A stretch of DNA of 64,000 nucleotides. Source: Streptomyces sp. NBC_01275 (GTDB lineage: Bacteria; Actinomycetota; Actinomycetes; Streptomycetales; Streptomycetaceae). The notes beneath the pieces were generated by a model, which worked only from the letters and a program-made list of their open reading frames with translations, had not been told where the DNA came from and did not search any database. The stretch spans positions 6,944,001 through 7,008,000 of the forward strand of contig NZ_JAPEOZ010000001.1 in assembly GCF_026340655.1 (NCBI RefSeq), in the 5' to 3' direction. How positions within the stretch are numbered: position 1 is the stretch's first letter; every line of letters begins with the position of its first letter. Shown here one piece after another: positions 1-8,418 of this stretch. Made by a program: the position numbers and the translations under genes.

Positions 1-33
1 GGCGAGGGCGTCGGATAGAAGGAGTAGGAGTCC

Positions 34-276
34 ATGGCAGTTCGCGTGATCGTGGAACTGGATTCTAAGTCGGACTGGCGGAGAGTAGTCCCGCAATTGC
101 AGACGGTATTCGGTGCCGAGGGTGCTGTGCCGCCAGTGGAGGGGTGGCCAGACCACATGGTGGTTCTCTTCCCGGATGGCACCCCCGACGCTATTTGCGA
201 TGACCTGACGACGGACGTGCCGGAGATCTTGCGAGCGCATCCTGACGAGTATTTTGTCGGGGATCCCAGTATGTGA
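34..276 (+). CDS. Small protein of unknown function (80 aa)
   Basis: An 80-residue acidic soluble protein without signal peptide or membrane segment. The ATG start follows a clear AAGGAG ribosome binding site, and codons carry the GC-rich third positions of the neighbours, which support a real gene. The start MAVRVIVELD and the middle MVVLFPDG suggest a small alpha/beta fold. I do not recognise the family. It lies upstream of rlmN on the same strand, about 340 bases away, so co-transcription is uncertain. Confidence 0.7.
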   Translation: MAVRVIVELDSKSDWRRVVPQLQTVFGAEGAVPPVEGWPDHMVVLFPDGTPDAICDDLTTDVPEILRAHPDEYFVGDPSM

Positions 277-619
277 TCGAAGGCATCGAGGCGCAGAGCT
301 GCTCAAACCTCGGCGTCTCCGCACCTTCCCTGCCCTGCGCCTCGACGTCTCCCCCTGCTGGCGCATGCGTTACGTGCGTTCACGCGTTCGATTCTAGTTT
401 CGGGTGTGAGGGTGAGCACCACCGGCCCCAGCAAAGTCTCGCTCCGGGCCCAGGTGTCACGGTGAGGCAGCTTCACCTGCGCAGACACCCCGCTGGCCCC
501 CGTGGGCCGGGCCGTCTGTGGGCCGTCCGAGGGGGGCCCAGGACGACCAGGGATGACCAACAACGACTACCCCGCAGGACTTCCGGCCCAGGCCACGAGA
601 TTCGATCTGCGACACTGGT
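277..619. other. Intergenic region upstream of rlmN
   Basis: These 343 bases hold no convincing long gene. Several GC-driven reading frames cross it but none has a good start or known motif. It must carry the rlmN promoter. A 26-codon frame near its 3' end is listed separately as a possible leader peptide. Confidence 0.5.
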
Positions 620-633
620 GTGGCCATGCCTAA
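553..633 (+). CDS. Possible 26-codon leader peptide overlapping the rlmN start
   Basis: An ATG at 553 opens 26 codons ([10 protein letters not shown]... to ...WCGHA) ending in TAA at 631-633, so it overlaps the first codons of rlmN in another frame. An AGGA lies about nine bases upstream. It could couple translation to rlmN or be chance. Evidence is weak: only the start, the stop and the overlap are seen. Confidence 0.2.
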   Translation: MTNNDYPAGLPAQATRFDLRHWCGHA

Positions 634-1732
634 GCCCGGAGAACTCACTTTCGTCGCCCCCCGCGGAGCCAAGAAGCCGCCGCGGCACCTCGCCGACCTC
701 TCGCCCGCCGAGCGGAAGGAGGTCGTGGCGGAGATCGGTGAGAAGCCGTTTCGTGCCAAGCAGTTGTCGCAGCACTACTTCGCGCGCTACGCCCACGACC
801 CGGCGGAGTGGACCGACATCCCCGCCGGATCGCGCGAGAAGCTGCGCGAGGCGCTGCTGCCGGACCTGATGTCCGTCGTCCGGCATCTGTCGACCGACGA
901 GGGCACCACCCGCAAGACGCTGTGGCGGCTGTTCGACGGCACGCTCGTGGAGTCGGTGCTCATGCGTTACCCGGACCGGGTGACGATGTGCATCAGCTCG
1001 CAGGCCGGCTGCGGGATGAACTGCCCGTTCTGCGCGACCGGGCAGGCCGGTCTGGACCGGAACCTGTCGACCGCCGAGATCGTGCACCAGATCGTGGACG
1101 GGATGCGGGCGCTGCGCGACGGCGAGGTCCCGGGCGGTCCCGCGCGGCTGTCCAACATCGTCTTCATGGGCATGGGCGAGCCCCTCGCCAACTACAAGCG
1201 GGTCGTCGGCGCCGTCCGGGCGCTCACCGACCCGGCACCGGACGGGCTCGGGCTGTCGCAGCGGGGCATCACCGTGTCGACGGTCGGGCTGGTGCCCGCC
1301 ATCCACCGGTTCGCCGACGAGGGCTTCAAGTGCCGGCTCGCGATCTCCCTGCACGCCCCTGACGACGAGCTGCGCGACACCCTCGTCCCCGTGAACACGC
1401 GGTGGAAGGTGCGCGAGGTGCTCGACGCCGGCCTCGAGTACGCGGCGAGGTCCGGGCGCCGGCTCTCCATCGAGTACGCGCTGATCCGGGACATCAACGA
1501 CCAGGCGTGGCGTGGCGACCGGCTCGGCCGGCTGCTCAAGGGCAAGCCGGTGCACGTCAACCTGATCCCGCTCAACCCGACCCCGGGCTCGAAGTGGACG
1601 GCCTCCCGGCCCGAGGACGAGAAGGCGTTCGTCCAGGCCATCGCGGCGCACGGGGTGCCGGTCACCGTCCGGGACACCCGAGGCCAGGAGATCGACGGGG
1701 CCTGTGGACAGCTGGCGGCCACCGAGAGGTAA
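620..1732 (+). CDS. rlmN: 23S rRNA (adenine-2503-C2)-methyltransferase RlmN
   Basis: A radical SAM enzyme that methylates C2 of A2503 in 23S rRNA, and in many bacteria also A37 of some tRNAs. The iron-sulfur cluster motif CxxxCxxC is seen as CGMNCPFC (about residues 131-138), followed by the SAM-binding segment [11 protein letters not shown]. The C-terminal GACGQL holds the cysteine that carries the methyl intermediate. The length of about 370 residues is usual. The start is GTG at 620 or ATG at 626; neither has a strong ribosome binding site. The thiamine operon follows after a riboswitch and is probably a separate transcript. Confidence 0.95.
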   Translation: MAMPKPGELTFVAPRGAKKPPRHLADLSPAERKEVVAEIGEKPFRAKQLSQHYFARYAHDPAEWTDIPAGSREKLREALLPDLMSVVRHLSTDEGTTRKTLWRLFDGTLVESVLMRYPDRVTMCISSQAGCGMNCPFCATGQAGLDRNLSTAEIVHQIVDGMRALRDGEVPGGPARLSNIVFMGMGEPLANYKRVVGAVRALTDPAPDGLGLSQRGITVSTVGLVPAIHRFADEGFKCRLAISLHAPDDELRDTLVPVNTRWKVREVLDAGLEYAARSGRRLSIEYALIRDINDQAWRGDRLGRLLKGKPVHVNLIPLNPTPGSKWTASRPEDEKAFVQAIAAHGVPVTVRDTRGQEIDGACGQLAATER

Positions 1733-1771
1733 TCTGGCCAGGTCACATCGTCTTATCACAACTTCAGCATC

Positions 1772-1862
1772 CGACAGGGGAGCGCCACAGCGCTGAGAGT
1801 GCGGCAACCAGGCCGCAGACCCTCTGAACCTCGCCCAGGTCATTCTGGGTAGGGAGTTCGGT
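1772..1862 (+). promoter_or_regulatory. TPP (THI-box) riboswitch upstream of thiB
   Basis: The segment has the conserved thiamine pyrophosphate aptamer blocks in order: ACAGGGGAGC, GCTGAGAG, a variable GC-rich hairpin, GACCCTCTGAACCT, and a 3' part ending in GGGTAGGGAG. It ends about 80 bases before the thiB start. In this class TPP binding lowers expression of the downstream genes, here the thiamine importer. In high-GC actinobacteria the mechanism is usually translational or Rho-linked; I see no T-run terminator between aptamer and gene. Confidence 0.95.
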
Positions 1863-1943
1863 GACTACTCAAGCTGTTGCGCCCTGCCCGGACACTCCGG
1901 GCGGGGCCGCGTCTCTTCCTGGCCACCCCCAGGAGGAAATCAA

Positions 1944-3029
1944 GTGCACACCAAAACGTTCGTGGCCGTGGCCGTCGGCCTCGGGCTGGTCACACTGTCC
2001 GCGTGCGGATCGTCGAACGATTCCACCACCGGCTCGAGCGCGAAGAGCTCCAAGACCGTCACCCTCGTCAGCCATGACTCGTGGGCCGTCTCCAAGAGCG
2101 TGCTCGCCGCCTTCGAGAAGGAGTCCGGCTACCAGGTCAAGGTCCTCAAGGACGGCGACGCCGGCCAGGCCGTCAACAAGGCCATCCTCACCAAGGACAA
2201 CCCCCAGGGCGACGTCTTCTTCGGCGTCGACAACACCCTTCTCTCCCGCGCCCTCGACAACGGGCTCTTCCAGCCGTACGAGGCCAAGGGGCTCGACCAG
2301 GTCGACGCGCAGTACCAGCTGGACGCCGGCAAGCACCGGGTCACGCCGATCGACTACGGCGACATCTGCGTCAACTACGACAAGAAGTACTTCGCCGACC
2401 ACAAGCTGGCCCCGCCGACCTCCTTCGACGACCTGGTGAAGCCCGCCTACAAGGACCTCCTGGTCACCGAGAACGCCGCCACCTCCTCGCCCGGCCTCGG
2501 CTTCCTGCTCGGCACCGCCGCGCAGTACGGCGACGAAGGGTGGGAGGCCTACTGGAAGAAGCTCAAGGCCAACGGCGTGAAGGTCGTCGACGGCTGGGAG
2601 CAGGCCTACAACGAGGAGTTCTCCGGGTCCGCCGGCGGCAAGAAGGCGAAGGCCGACCGGCCGCTCGTCGTCTCGTACGCCTCCTCGCCGCCCGCCGAGG
2701 TGATCTACGGCGACCCGAAGCCGACCACCGCCCCGACCGGCGTGGCGACCGGCACCTGCTTCCGGCAGATCGAGTTCGCGGGGCTGCTGAGCAACGCGGG
2801 CGACACCGCGGGCGGCAAGGCGCTGATCGACTTCCTGGTCACGAAGAAGTTCCAGGAGGACATGCCGCTCAACATGTTCGTCTACCCGGTGCTGAAGGGC
2901 GCGGCCGTGCCCGCCGAGTTCACGCAGTACGGTCCCGCCGCCAAGGATCCCGAGACCATGGACCCGGCGAAGATCGCCGCCGACCGAGACCAGTGGGTCA
3001 AGTCATGGACCTCGCTCGTACTGAAGTAG
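1944..3029 (+). CDS. thiB: Thiamine ABC transporter substrate-binding lipoprotein
   Basis: The extracellular binding protein of a thiamine (or thiamine phosphate) importer, 361 aa. The N-terminus is a lipoprotein signal with the lipobox LSAC near residue 21. The mature start (VTLVSHDSWAVSK) and the segment TPIDYGDICVNYD fit the ThiB/TbpA family. GTG at 1944 is chosen because AGGAGG lies about eight bases upstream. It is the first gene after the TPP riboswitch and overlaps the permease gene by 25 bases, so the three genes form one operon. Confidence 0.93.
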   Translation: MHTKTFVAVAVGLGLVTLSACGSSNDSTTGSSAKSSKTVTLVSHDSWAVSKSVLAAFEKESGYQVKVLKDGDAGQAVNKAILTKDNPQGDVFFGVDNTLLSRALDNGLFQPYEAKGLDQVDAQYQLDAGKHRVTPIDYGDICVNYDKKYFADHKLAPPTSFDDLVKPAYKDLLVTENAATSSPGLGFLLGTAAQYGDEGWEAYWKKLKANGVKVVDGWEQAYNEEFSGSAGGKKAKADRPLVVSYASSPPAEVIYGDPKPTTAPTGVATGTCFRQIEFAGLLSNAGDTAGGKALIDFLVTKKFQEDMPLNMFVYPVLKGAAVPAEFTQYGPAAKDPETMDPAKIAADRDQWVKSWTSLVLK

Positions 3030-4675
3030 CGCCTGGCAGAAGGCGTGCCGGGAACGCGGCGAGGCTCGGGCTCCTGGCCCTGCCCGTCGCGTTCTTCGGG
3101 GTGTTCTTCGCCTACCCCGTCGCCGCGATCGTCGCCCGTGGGCTGAAGGTCGACGGCGTCTGGCGGCTGGGGCGGATCGCGGACGTGCTCGGTCAGTCCG
3201 ACATCCGGCACGTCCTGTGGTTCACGACCTGGCAGGCGCTCGCCTCCACCGTGCTCACCCTGCTGCTCGCGCTGCCCGCCGCCTATGCCTTCGCGCGCTT
3301 CGCCTTCCCCGGCAAACAGGTGCTGCGGGCCGTCGTCACCGTGCCGTTCGTGCTGCCGACGGTCGTCGTCGGCACGGCGTTCCTCGCGCTTCTCGGGCGC
3401 GGCGGACTGCTCGACGAGCTGTGGGGCGTACGACTGGACTCCACCGTGTGGGCGATCCTGCTCGCGCATGTCTTCTTCAACTACGCCGTCGTCGTGCGCA
3501 CGGTCGGCGGGCTGTGGGCGCAGCTCGACCCGCGGCAGGAGGAGGCGGCGCGGATGCTGGGCGCGTCCCGGCTGCGGGCCTGGCGCACGGTGACGCTCCC
3601 GGCGCTCGCGCCCGCGGTCGCCGCCGCCGCGCTCATGGTCTTCCTCTTCACCTTCACCTCCTTCGGGGTCGTGCAGATCCTGGGCGGGCCGACCTTCTCC
3701 ACCCTGGAGGTGGAGATCTACCGGCAGACCTCCGAGATCTTCGACCTGTCCACGGCCGCCGTCCTGACCCTCGTGCAGTTCGCCGCCGTGGGCGCGATCC
3801 TCGCCGTGTACGCCCAGGCCGTACGGCGGCGGGAGACCGCGTTGCGGCTGGTGGACGCGTCCGTGACGGCGCGGCGGCCGCGCGGGGCCGGGCAGTGGGC
3901 GCTGCTGGCCGGGGTGCTCGCCACGATCGCCGTGCTGCTGGTGCTGCCGCTGGCGGTGCTGGTGCAGCGCTCGCTGGACGCGCCCGACTTCGCCTATTAC
4001 CGGGCGCTGACCAGCGAGGACGGCGGGACCTTCCTGGTCCCGCCGATCGACGCGATCGGCAACTCCCTGCAGTACGCGCTCGCGGCGACCGCCATCGCCG
4101 TGGCCATCGGCGGACTGGCCGCGGCCGCGCTCGCCCGTCGCGACGCCGGACGCCTGGTCCGCGGCTTCGACGCGCTGCTGATGCTGCCGCTGGGCGTCTC
4201 CGCGGTGACCGTCGGCTTCGGGTTCCTGATCGCGCTCGACGAGCCTCCGCTGGACCTGCGCAGCACCTGGATCCTGGTGCCGCTCGCCCAGGCGCTGGTC
4301 GGCGTGCCCTTCGTCGTACGGACCATGCTGCCCGTGCTGCGGGCGGTGGACGGGCGGCTCCGGGAGGCGGCGGCCGTGCTGGGGGCGTCGCCGTGGCGGG
4401 TGTGGCGGGAGGTGGACCTGCCGATGGTGCGGCGGGCGCTGCTGGTCGCGGCCGGGTTCGCCTTCGCGGTGTCGCTGGGGGAGTTCGGGGCGACGGTGTT
4501 CATCGCGCGGCCCGACAACCCGACCCTGCCGGTCGCGGTGGCGCGGCTGCTCGGACGGGCCGGCGAGCTCAACTACGGCCAGGCGATGGCCCTTTCGACG
4601 ATTCTGATGGTGGTGTGCGCGGTGGCCCTGCTGGTGCTGGAGCGGCTGCGGACCGACCGGACGGGGGAGTTCTGA
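3005..4675 (+). CDS. thiP: Thiamine ABC transporter permease, fused double-domain type
   Basis: An integral membrane permease of 556 aa with about twelve hydrophobic segments in two homologous halves, as in ThiP. Each half has the binding-protein-dependent permease loop: EEAARMLGASRLRAWRTVTLP in the first (quoted in part: EEAARMLGAS) and EAAAVLGASPWRVWREVDLP in the second. The frame is open far upstream, but ATG at 3005 gives the expected cytoplasmic N-terminus and overlaps the end of thiB. The stop overlaps the ATPase start (TGATG), a sign of translational coupling. Confidence 0.93.
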   Translation: MDLARTEVAPGRRRAGNAARLGLLALPVAFFGVFFAYPVAAIVARGLKVDGVWRLGRIADVLGQSDIRHVLWFTTWQALASTVLTLLLALPAAYAFARFAFPGKQVLRAVVTVPFVLPTVVVGTAFLALLGRGGLLDELWGVRLDSTVWAILLAHVFFNYAVVVRTVGGLWAQLDPRQEEAARMLGASRLRAWRTVTLPALAPAVAAAALMVFLFTFTSFGVVQILGGPTFSTLEVEIYRQTSEIFDLSTAAVLTLVQFAAVGAILAVYAQAVRRRETALRLVDASVTARRPRGAGQWALLAGVLATIAVLLVLPLAVLVQRSLDAPDFAYYRALTSEDGGTFLVPPIDAIGNSLQYALAATAIAVAIGGLAAAALARRDAGRLVRGFDALLMLPLGVSAVTVGFGFLIALDEPPLDLRSTWILVPLAQALVGVPFVVRTMLPVLRAVDGRLREAAAVLGASPWRVWREVDLPMVRRALLVAAGFAFAVSLGEFGATVFIARPDNPTLPVAVARLLGRAGELNYGQAMALSTILMVVCAVALLVLERLRTDRTGEF

Positions 4676-5697
4676 TGCCACTGCTCGAACTGGAGCGAGC
4701 CACCGTGCGGTTCGGCGGGCGGGCCGTGCTCGACGCGGTGGATCTGGAGGTCGCCGAGCATGAGGTGGTGTGCGTGCTCGGGCCCAGCGGCAGCGGCAAG
4801 TCGACGCTGTTGCGGGCCGTGGCCGGGCTGCAACTTCTGGACTCCGGGCGGGTGGTGCTCGACGGGCGCGACCAGGCGGGGGTGCCCGCGCATCGGCGGG
4901 AGCTCGGACTGATGTTCCAGGACCATCAGCTGTTCCCGCAGCGGGACGTGGGCGGCAACGTCGCCTTCGGCCTGCGGATGCACGGCACGCCCAAGCGTGA
5001 ACAGCGGGAACGGGTAGGGGAGTTGCTGGACCTCGTCGGGCTGCCGGGCGCCGCAGGACGGGCCGTGGCCGCGCTCTCCGGCGGTGAGCAGCAGCGCGTC
5101 GCGCTGGCCCGCGCCCTCGCGCCCCGCCCCCGGCTGCTGATGCTGGACGAGCCGCTGGGCCAGCTCGACCGCTCGCTGCGGGAGCGGCTGGTCGTCGAGC
5201 TGCGGGAGCTCTTCGGCCGGTTGGGCACCACGGTGCTCGCGGTCACCCATGACCAGGGCGAGGCGTTCGCGCTCGCCGACCGGGTCGTGGTGATGCGGGA
5301 GGGGCGGATCGCCCAGTCCGGTACGCCTCTTGAGGTGTGGCAGCGGCCGGCGGACGCCTTCGTGGCCCGCTTCCTGGGCTTCGACAACGTGGTGGAGGCG
5401 ACCGTGGCCGGGGAGGTCGCCGTCACTCCCTGGGGCAAGGCGCCCGTGCCGCCCGGGTCCCCCGAGGGGGCGCGCACGCTGCTCGTCCGGCCCGCCGGAG
5501 TGCGCCTGGTGGACGCGGACGAGGGCCTGCGCTGCACGGTCGCCGCCCGCACCTTCAAGGGCACCCATGTCGCCGTCCGCCTCCAGCCGGAGGGCGCACC
5601 GAGGCTCGAGGCAGCGTGCACGCTGCGGGACGCGCCGGAGGTCGGGGACGTGGTCGGGGTCGCCTTCGACCCGGCCGACATCGTCGTGCTCGACTGA
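4675..5697 (+). CDS. thiQ: Thiamine ABC transporter ATP-binding protein
   Basis: The ATPase that powers the ThiBP importer. Walker A is GPSGSGKST (about residue 37), the signature is LSGGEQQRVA, and Walker B is LLMLDEP followed by a switch histidine in VTHDQ. At 340 aa it is about 100 residues longer than E. coli ThiQ; the extra C-terminal part looks like a TOBE-type regulatory domain. The ATG overlaps the permease stop by one base. A strong hairpin lies about 65 bases downstream. Confidence 0.92.
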   Translation: MPLLELERATVRFGGRAVLDAVDLEVAEHEVVCVLGPSGSGKSTLLRAVAGLQLLDSGRVVLDGRDQAGVPAHRRELGLMFQDHQLFPQRDVGGNVAFGLRMHGTPKREQRERVGELLDLVGLPGAAGRAVAALSGGEQQRVALARALAPRPRLLMLDEPLGQLDRSLRERLVVELRELFGRLGTTVLAVTHDQGEAFALADRVVVMREGRIAQSGTPLEVWQRPADAFVARFLGFDNVVEATVAGEVAVTPWGKAPVPPGSPEGARTLLVRPAGVRLVDADEGLRCTVAARTFKGTHVAVRLQPEGAPRLEAACTLRDAPEVGDVVGVAFDPADIVVLD

Positions 5698-5763
5698 CAT
5701 CGTCGTACGCGGCCGTCGTCGTCGTACGGGACCGACGCCGTCGTACGCGGCCGACATGCGGAT

Positions 5764-5787
5764 GGCCCGCCCCCGGAGGGGCGGGCC
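5764..5787. terminator. Hairpin between convergent thiQ and LAETG surface protein genes
   Basis: A perfect 10-bp stem (GGCCCGCCCC / GGGGCGGGCC) closes a 4-base loop. There is no T-run, as is common in Streptomyces. It sits between converging genes and may end transcription in both directions. Just upstream, GTCGTACGCGGCCG occurs twice about 37 bases apart. Confidence 0.7.
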
Positions 5788-5824
5788 ACGCACGTGACGT
5801 TCGACTACGGTCGGTCGGCGGGGG

Positions 5825-6529
5825 TCAGCGGTTGCTGGACCCGCGGCGGCGCATGCCGAAGAAGACCGCGCCACCGCCCACGACGACCAGGGCGGCCGCG
5901 ATGCCGGCGATCAGACCGGTGTTGGAGTTGGCGCCGGTCTCGGCCAGGTTGGACTCCTGGGCCGCGGCGGACGGGGCGTTGCTCGCGGAGGGCGCGGGCG
6001 CGGCGCTGTCGCTCGCCGTGTCGGACGGCGTCGGGCTCCCGGTGTCGGCCGGGGTCGACTCGTCGTCCGACGGGGGAGTGTCGGAGGGGCTGGACGAGGG
6101 GGACGGGCTGGTGGTGTCCTCGGTCTGGCAGGCCTTGGACGGGGTGGTCAGGTTCGGCGTGATGTCCTCGTCGACCAGGACCTTCTTGCCCTTGGTGGCG
6201 ACGACGTGGACGCGGTATTCGGCGTTGGGGGCCCAGTCCTCCGCGAAGGAGATGGTGGCGCCCTTGCCCTCGACCGTGAGCTCGCCGACCTTGCGGGCGT
6301 CGGCGCCGTTGTTCTCGAGGAAGACGGTGACCACGGCGGGGACGCCCGAGGCGTCCTTGTCGGTGACGGTGATGACGCCCTTGGCGCCGTCACAGGTGGC
6401 GGCGGCGGAGAAGTCGCCGATGGTGCAGGCCAGCGCGCTGCCGGCGGCGCCGATCGCGAGGGCGGCCGAGGCGGCGGTGACACCGAGGATGCGCACCGAA
6501 CGGGCGGCGGTACGTCGAGATAGGGACAC
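5825..6529 (-). CDS. LAETG-anchored cell wall surface protein
   Basis: A secreted protein of 234 aa. It has a signal peptide ending near SALA, a folded domain of about 110 residues, a Ser/Pro/Thr/Asp-rich stalk, then LAETG, a hydrophobic segment and the basic tail MRRRGSSNR. This is a cell wall sorting signal of the LAXTG kind used by class E sortases in Streptomyces. The GTG start follows AAAGGA. The folded domain has two cysteines near its start (ACTIGD and ATCDGAK) and one near its end (KACQTED). The ligand is unknown. The sortase at 16967 is far away and of another class, so a different sortase probably anchors it. Confidence 0.82.
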   Translation of the reverse strand: MSLSRRTAARSVRILGVTAASAALAIGAAGSALACTIGDFSAAATCDGAKGVITVTDKDASGVPAVVTVFLENNGADARKVGELTVEGKGATISFAEDWAPNAEYRVHVVATKGKKVLVDEDITPNLTTPSKACQTEDTTSPSPSSSPSDTPPSDDESTPADTGSPTPSDTASDSAAPAPSASNAPSAAAQESNLAETGANSNTGLIAGIAAALVVVGGGAVFFGMRRRGSSNR

Positions 6530-6689
6530 GTTTGTCCTTTACGGGATGCGCAACTGCGGGGGGTCGAAGGGGAGATGCCCCCGTCGGGACGGAGGGTGAC
6601 ACCATCCCCAGCAGACTCACAGGTCTATAAGCGTTCCATAAGCAGTGTCAATGCGAGGACCCCTCTGAGCGGCCGCCTTTGCCCGCTTA

Positions 6690-7826
6690 TTAACTTGTGA
6701 GACGTTTCAACGCCTCCGGAGCCTCCTCGATCCGGTCAACGAGGGCGATACGGGACTCCATCGACCGCTCCCGGGCGAGTGCCCGCAAGAGCGGCCAGGT
6801 CGGCAGCCGTTCGGTCCAGTGCGCACGGTCCACCAGAACCATCGGCGTCGGCTCGCCCCGCGACTCGTAGTAGTTGGGCGTCGCGTTGTCGAAGATCTCC
6901 TGTACGGTCCCGGCGGCGCCCGGCAGGAACACCACGCCGGCGGTGCAGCGGGCCAACAGGCCGTCCTCGCGCGTGGCGTTGGAGAAGTACTTGGCGATGT
7001 GCCCGGCGAAGGCGTTGGGCGGCTCGTGGCCGTAGAACCAGGTGGGGATGCCGACGGAAGGACCGCCGCCGGGCCAGCCGGCGCGCACCTCGAAGGCGGC
7101 CCGCGCCCACTCGGTGATCGACGGCGTGAACTCGGGGGCCTTGGCGAGGAGCTGGAGGGCCTCGGTCAGCATCTCGTCGCCGAAGGGGGCCGCGTACGCG
7201 CCGAGGTTCGCCGCCTCCATCGCGCCGGGACCGCCGCCGGTCGCCACGGTGAGCCCCGCGCGGGCGAGTTCACGGCCGAGGCGCGCCGCCCCGGCGTACT
7301 CCTGCGTCCCGCGCGCCATGGCGTGCCCGCCCATGACGCCGACCACCCGGGCGTCGAGGAGGACTTCGTCGAGCGCGTCGGAGACGGCGTCGTCGTGGAG
7401 GGAGCGGAGCATGGAGGCGAATATGTCGCCGTCGGACTTCGTCCGCTGGAACCAGGCGTAGGTCAGGGCGTCGGGCGTGCCCTCGTAGCCCGCGTCGCCC
7501 TCGTTCAGCGAGGCGAACAACTCGTCGGGGGAGTAGACGAATCCGCGGTACGGGTCGAAGGAGAGACCGGGTATCGGCGGGAAGACCAGGGCGCCGGCGG
7601 CACGGGCCCGCGCGGCCGCCTCCGGGGCCATCGGGCAGCCGAGGAAGACGGCGCCCGCGGTGTCCAGGGAGAGCAGGACCGTCGTACGGTCCGTCAGGTC
7701 CACTGCCTGGACGCGGTAGTGGGAGAGCGTGCCGTGCGCGGCGACGATGTCGTCGAACTCGGCGAGAGACTCGATCTCACGGTCGTGGGAACCGTCGAAC
7801 GGCTGGGCGGGTGTCGTCGGATGCAC
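6690..7826 (-). CDS. LOG-family Rossmann-fold nucleotide-binding protein
   Basis: A cytoplasmic protein of 378 aa. The central part has the LOG/lysine-decarboxylase-like signatures GGPGAMEAANLGAY and PGAAGTVQEIFDN, the latter a variant of PGGxGTxxE. Members of this superfamily cleave the base from nucleoside monophosphates, but this long form is not the classic cytokinin-activating enzyme and its substrate is unknown. An N-terminal extension of about 150 residues precedes the Rossmann domain. The GTG start lies upstream of the CATCCG codons; the ribosome binding site is not clear. Confidence 0.75.
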   Translation of the reverse strand: MHPTTPAQPFDGSHDREIESLAEFDDIVAAHGTLSHYRVQAVDLTDRTTVLLSLDTAGAVFLGCPMAPEAAARARAAGALVFPPIPGLSFDPYRGFVYSPDELFASLNEGDAGYEGTPDALTYAWFQRTKSDGDIFASMLRSLHDDAVSDALDEVLLDARVVGVMGGHAMARGTQEYAGAARLGRELARAGLTVATGGGPGAMEAANLGAYAAPFGDEMLTEALQLLAKAPEFTPSITEWARAAFEVRAGWPGGGPSVGIPTWFYGHEPPNAFAGHIAKYFSNATREDGLLARCTAGVVFLPGAAGTVQEIFDNATPNYYESRGEPTPMVLVDRAHWTERLPTWPLLRALARERSMESRIALVDRIEEAPEALKRLTS

Positions 7827-7871
7827 CCGCCCATGCTAGGCACTGCCGTGCGGTGGAGTGGCCGGCTTCGG

Positions 7872-8291
7872 TCAGCCTTCGACGGTCGCCGGGTCCATCC
7901 AGATGACCTCCCAGGTGTGGCCGTCCAGGTCGTCGAAGGAGCGGCCGTACATGAAGCCCATGTCCTGGGTGTCGCCGCTCGGCGAGCCGCCCAGCGCCAG
8001 CGCACGGTCGACCAGCTCGTCGACCTTCTCGCGGCTCTGGGCGCTCAGCGCGATCAGGACCTCGCTGGTCGTCGTGGCGTCCGCGATCTCCTTCTTGGTG
8101 AAGGTCGCGTAGAACGGCCTGGTGAGCAGCATCGCGACGATCGTGTCGCTGATCACCACGGAGGCCGCGTTGTCGTCGCTGAACTGCGGGTTGAGCGTGT
8201 AGCCGAGGTCCGTGAAGAACTTCTTCGAGGCGGCGAGGTCGTTCACGGGCAGGTTCACGAAGATCATCTGCTGGTAGGCGGAGGTGGTCAT
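7872..8291 (-). CDS. VOC-fold (glyoxalase/bleomycin-resistance-like) protein
   Basis: A 139-residue protein with the paired beta-alpha-beta-beta-beta layout of the vicinal oxygen chelate superfamily. It starts QMIFVNLPVNDLAASKKFF and ends with DDLDGHTWEVIWMDP. This subgroup is usually annotated as a lactoylglutathione lyase relative; the substrate is unknown. ATG at 8291 is chosen over a start 28 codons upstream because GGGAG precedes it and the VOC fold begins just after. It lies 45 bases upstream of the LOG-family gene on the same strand. Confidence 0.85.
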   Translation of the reverse strand: MTTSAYQQMIFVNLPVNDLAASKKFFTDLGYTLNPQFSDDNAASVVISDTIVAMLLTRPFYATFTKKEIADATTTSEVLIALSAQSREKVDELVDRALALGGSPSGDTQDMGFMYGRSFDDLDGHTWEVIWMDPATVEG

Positions 8292-8418
8292 CGGGGGTGT
8301 CTCCCATCGGGTTCGGGCCGTGCTGCCCGGTGCGTGCTGTTCGTTGGGTAGACCGGGGGGCCCTGCGGAACTCATCGGCGGGCGGGAACTTTTTCGTACG
8401 CGGTCTCGGAAACGCTGC

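Noticed and set aside
473..1843. A 456-codon minus-strand frame across rlmN
   Set aside because: rlmN has intact catalytic motifs on the other strand, and this frame has shadow composition and covers the riboswitch.
2882..4681. A 599-codon minus-strand frame across thiP
   Set aside because: It mirrors a well-supported permease gene and is rich in Arg, Gln, His and Gly with no fold signal; a codon-bias shadow.
5825..7826. LAETG protein and LOG protein as one operon
   Set aside because: They are on the same strand but 160 bases apart, with an AT-rich stretch between that looks like a promoter for the LAETG gene.
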